A program made the position numbers and the translations under genes. The notes under the pieces are model-generated. The model had not been told where the DNA came from and searched no databases. It worked only from the letters and a program-made list of their open reading frames with translations. A stretch of 64,000 nucleotides of DNA from Desmodus rotundus. Lineage: Eukaryota; Chordata; Mammalia; Chiroptera; Phyllostomidae. Below, piece after piece: positions 60,966-64,000 of this stretch (positions are counted from its first letter, which is position 1; each line of letters starts with the position of its first letter). The stretch is from assembly GCF_022682495.2 (NCBI RefSeq), contig NC_071389.1, forward strand, positions 175,026,056 through 175,090,055. The letters run 5' to 3'.

Positions 60966-61945
60966 TAACACATTTCAGTGGCCGGTTCTAGCTCATGCAG
61001 TGGTCCGAGCCAGATGGGGTTACTCTGCTGCCCAGCAAGGGTCGGAGTGCTTCCTCCTAAGAGTCGGTGAAATCAGCACAGTCTAACACTGTTTCTTCAG
61101 TACAGTATCAAGAAAAGGATTGAAAGAAAAAGCTATGTAACTGTAGTACGCTATATATAGGACTCCACAAATTAAAACTGCTCAACTACAGAGAACGTAT
61201 ATCAGCCATGATAATGAAACATATTTACAGTTTTATAAAAAAAATAGTCGTAAATGCTAAGTAGCTATGGTCATTTTTCTCCCTGTTCATTTCCCAAAGT
61301 TTAAGGTAATCTCTAGTGCTCTCTTCCCTCTTATATGAACAATGGAATATCAGAATTTTCTTTGATTGTCTTAGGCCAGCACTCACTGAGTCTCCTCTTT
61401 TTCATTCTCAGGAAGATAAATGTGGTTAGATTTTGTTGTTGTTTATTGTATTGTTGGTCTGACTTGTTCTTGTATCAATAGATATAAAGGAATGTCTGAA
61501 GTCAATAACATAACGAAAAGTAAAAGTTCTGAAAAGCCAAATACAAATTAAAAATATATACATAGTTAAGCCAATAATTATTCTCTTTCCTGTAAAAGTA
61601 AAATGAATCATCTTTATGTAAGAACGAAAGATTTATGTCTGTACTAGTAAGGCAGCAAATTATGCAAAGGAATGAAATATTGCCATAGTTATGATCAACC
61701 AATTGTGGGGGCCTGTCAAAAGGACCCAGAAAGCAGCCTGAAAGGGCCCTCACTGGCCAGTTCTGAGACAAAATGAGTATTGATAGTAATGGATTGCAAC
61801 TCCTTGAGTAAGAACGTATGAGCCCATGTCCGCATAAACAGTACGTTACAGTAGAATAGCAACTACTAAATGTAGAAACAATGCCAGGTGTAGAAAATTA
61901 CCCCTTCGGGGAACCATCCTATTACTAATTGATTCAGACAAGAGT
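60966..61945. other. Intronic sequence, nothing recognised
   Basis: AT-rich, without a gene. The segment next to 61950 may belong to the L1-type repeat that follows. Confidence 0.38.
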
Positions 61946-61949
61946 ATCA

Positions 61950-62770
61950 GTGGATGCTGAATGAGGATCAGGAAACTTACACAGTTTCAGAGAATGTCCT
62001 CGAAGATCATTTATTAACTACAAATGGAAAAATAGCAACTTTGCATTGGAGAAACTTGAAAAATGCCACCACACTTAATCGAGTGAATAAAGTCAACGTC
62101 ACCAATGATGGGACAAACCAACAACCTGAGCCTCCTGGTACGATTTACAGAGAGGGACACAGTGTCATTTCTGTGACATTTCTGTTCCCAAATGCATAAG
62201 CTAAGTGCAGTCATGAGAAACCATTAGACAAATCTCAACGAGGGACATTTCAGCCTGTCCTTCAAAAACTGTATACTCTTCAGGATGCCTTGTACTCTTC
62301 AAAAATGCCAGAGGCTTGAAATATTTTGCTTTACAAAAGACTGAAGAATTATTTTAATTTAAAAGAGAACAAAGAGATATAACAACTAAATACAATGTTT
62401 GCTCCTAGATGAGATCTCAAACAAGGGGGGAAAAGCAACATAAAAGGCATTGGGGGGCAATTGAAAAAATTTCAGTACGAACCATGGATTAGATAATATT
62501 ACATCACCATTAAATTTGTGACATGATAATTTTACAGTTATTATATTCCAAACTATCCTTATTATTAAGGACACCTGTGGAAATATTTAGAGGTAAGGAT
62601 GCCCAGTATCTCCAACTTATCTGTAGTGGTACAGGAAGATGGGGAGCAATGCATATACAGAGAGAGAATGTTAAAACCAATGGGACAAATGTAAATAATG
62701 GTTGACTGGATAAAGAGTATACGAGGCATTTATTCTACTTTCATAGCCTTTTCTTTTTAACAGTACTTTC
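61950..62770 (+). mobile_element. Old L1-type 3' UTR
   Basis: 'tgtactcttcaaaaatgcca', 'agagatataacaactaaata', 'acataaaaggcattgggggg', 'ggattagataatattacatc', 'acagttattatattccaaac', 'gaaatatttagaggtaagg', 'caatgggacaaatgtaaata', 'ggataaagagtatacgagg' is the same kind of tail as at 29280-30005, in the same orientation. No coding remains. Confidence 0.52.
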
Positions 62771-63505
62771 CAAAAAAGTGACAAAAACTATTGGAAAGCA
62801 AAATTTCCCCAATCATTTGCATTTCACTGGGATAAGATAGAAAAACCCAGCTTCCTGTAATACGCAGCCAAAGCTCTCATTTCCTCGTAAGTTATCTTTG
62901 TGTGTTTTGGAATTAAGAGTTGTTTTAATTTTAGGGGGGGTGTTTTGTTTTTATTTTTTTGCATTTTTAAGTGTCAGGTAGGAACTAAAATGAGTAAAAA
63001 TGATCAGTTTAGCCCTACCATTTAGGGACAGGAAGCAGTTGATCAATTTTAGCACCATATTTTCATGAAACAGGAATATGGTTGTTTCCCAAGAATGGCC
63101 CATAAATCACATCCTTTCAAGCCAGCACCAACTGGCGGGAATTCACATGACAAATCACTTGCTAGTTCTCAAGCTTCTTGCACGTCTCATGACATTTTGG
63201 CAAAGCAAAACCGGGGGTGGCTGGATTGGAAAATGTTTCACCAAATTACAAAATATTTTAGAGATGATACCAGACCTACACTGTTATCTGCCAACTACAA
63301 ATAGTTTTAAGCTATTCCAGTATGCCTGTGCATCCGCCTTACATGCAACTTTAATGGCCTCTCCCATGTTCTCCTGCCTCCTTGAAAGCACAGACCCAGA
63401 GTCCAGACTGAAAAACAGCCTACCTCCTCACAGGGAGAGTCTACAGCAGGTTGATGAAAAGAAGCTGGAAGAGAAGACAGACTGAGAGGTGACTGACAGA
63501 TCAGT
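62771..63505. other. Intronic sequence with two overlapping plus-strand open frames
   Basis: Open frames 63065-63304 (79 codons) and 63078-63485 (135 codons) overlap in different phases. Neither product resembles a known family, no splice context is evident and codon content looks non-coding, so no gene is called. Confidence 0.4.
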
Positions 63506-63509
63506 AGCC

Positions 63510-63720
63510 TGTCCTCATTTTTCTCATTCTCTAACAGGCACTGGTTTAGTATTTTATCATGTGTTATCTCTTTTAGCCCCTTAATATTTCTGAGATGGGC
63601 ACTATTTTTATCCCCATTGGGCAGCTCAGGTAACTAAATTTTAGAGAAGTAATATGGCTTGACAAATGTGAGTGGTAAGGCTGAGATTTCAACAAAATTC
63701 TGCCCAACATCAGAGTCTCA
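63510..63720 (-). repeat. MIR-like SINE (minus orientation)
   Basis: 'catgtgttatctcttttagc', 'atttttatccccattgggca', 'gctcaggtaactaaatttta', 'gagaagtaatatggcttgac', 'gtaaggctgagatttcaac' follows MIR in reverse. Confidence 0.52.
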
Positions 63721-64000
63721 TGAAGCTTTAATTGTCCTGTTTTAGTAACTATTTTGGCCACCCCACTCTAATTCTTTCTCCTGAGGCCTCATGGTGCAAC
63801 GATAATGCCATTCCACACTCGTATATAATTTGTTGCAAGTCCTGGTACAGAAAGAAAATACCCACAATTATTACACATTTTCTGCACCCACCAGTTTCAT
63901 TAATGAGCATTCCTTTAATCTACAGGACAATGGAATTTGATACAATGTTACCTCTTGGCATACGTAAGATTTTGAGGTGACTTTTGAATCATCAAAGAGA

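Larger units (their letters stand above)
8585..64000 (+). other. RERG: RERG intron 2, 5' part (continues beyond the window)
   Basis: Everything after the donor at 8585 is inferred to be intronic. RERG is known to be a gene of more than 100 kb with long introns in other mammals. No sequence encoding the next part of the protein (the G2/effector region and the G3 DTAGQ motif) was recognised in this stretch. A nested or antisense non-coding transcript could be present but would not be detectable here. Confidence 0.65.

Overview
The window is vertebrate nuclear DNA, almost certainly from a bat. It is AT-rich, with one CpG island, spliced-gene signals and dense interspersed repeats. Three copies of a tRNA-derived SINE of the bat VES type (12806-13006, 39010-39211, about 41447-41652) carry pol III A and B boxes and flanking target-site duplications. 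VES SINEs are known from bats, so the order is fairly secure; the species cannot be told.

Only one protein-coding gene is supported: the 5' end of RERG (RAS-like, oestrogen-regulated growth inhibitor), on the + strand. A CpG island (about 4630-5250) holds the inferred promoter and a non-coding first exon ending at a strong splice donor (5020/5021). The first coding exon encodes the N-terminal 20 residues, including the complete P-loop (8524-8584), and ends in a phase-1 donor. Bases 1-4600 are upstream intergenic sequence. Bases 8585-64000 are read as the start of a very long intron, since no further RERG exon was recognised by eye. The remaining open frames are short and low-complexity, lie within repeats, or have no recognisable family.

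The intron is a record of repeat insertions. Young elements are the three VES SINEs, a 127-bp mariner-like MITE (39470-39596) and a 5'-truncated L1 (about 41690-43490). Older elements are many MIR, L2 and MER5-type fragments, a HAL1/L1 ORF1-like copy (about 49620-51600), two old L1-type 3' tails (29280-30005, 61950-62770) and several LTR-like or unassigned mammalian repeats. Repeat names come from remembered consensus sequences, not from a database search, so boundaries are approximate. Simple repeats include GT/CA tracts and a perfect, hierarchically organised minisatellite (27155-27343).

I found no undescribed biological system. The observations most worth checking are the homogeneous nested minisatellite, the long GT tract 26 nt beyond the RERG coding-exon donor, a possible minus-strand retrocopy tail at 22115-22265, and an imperfect inverted repeat flanking a T-rich tract near 44000.
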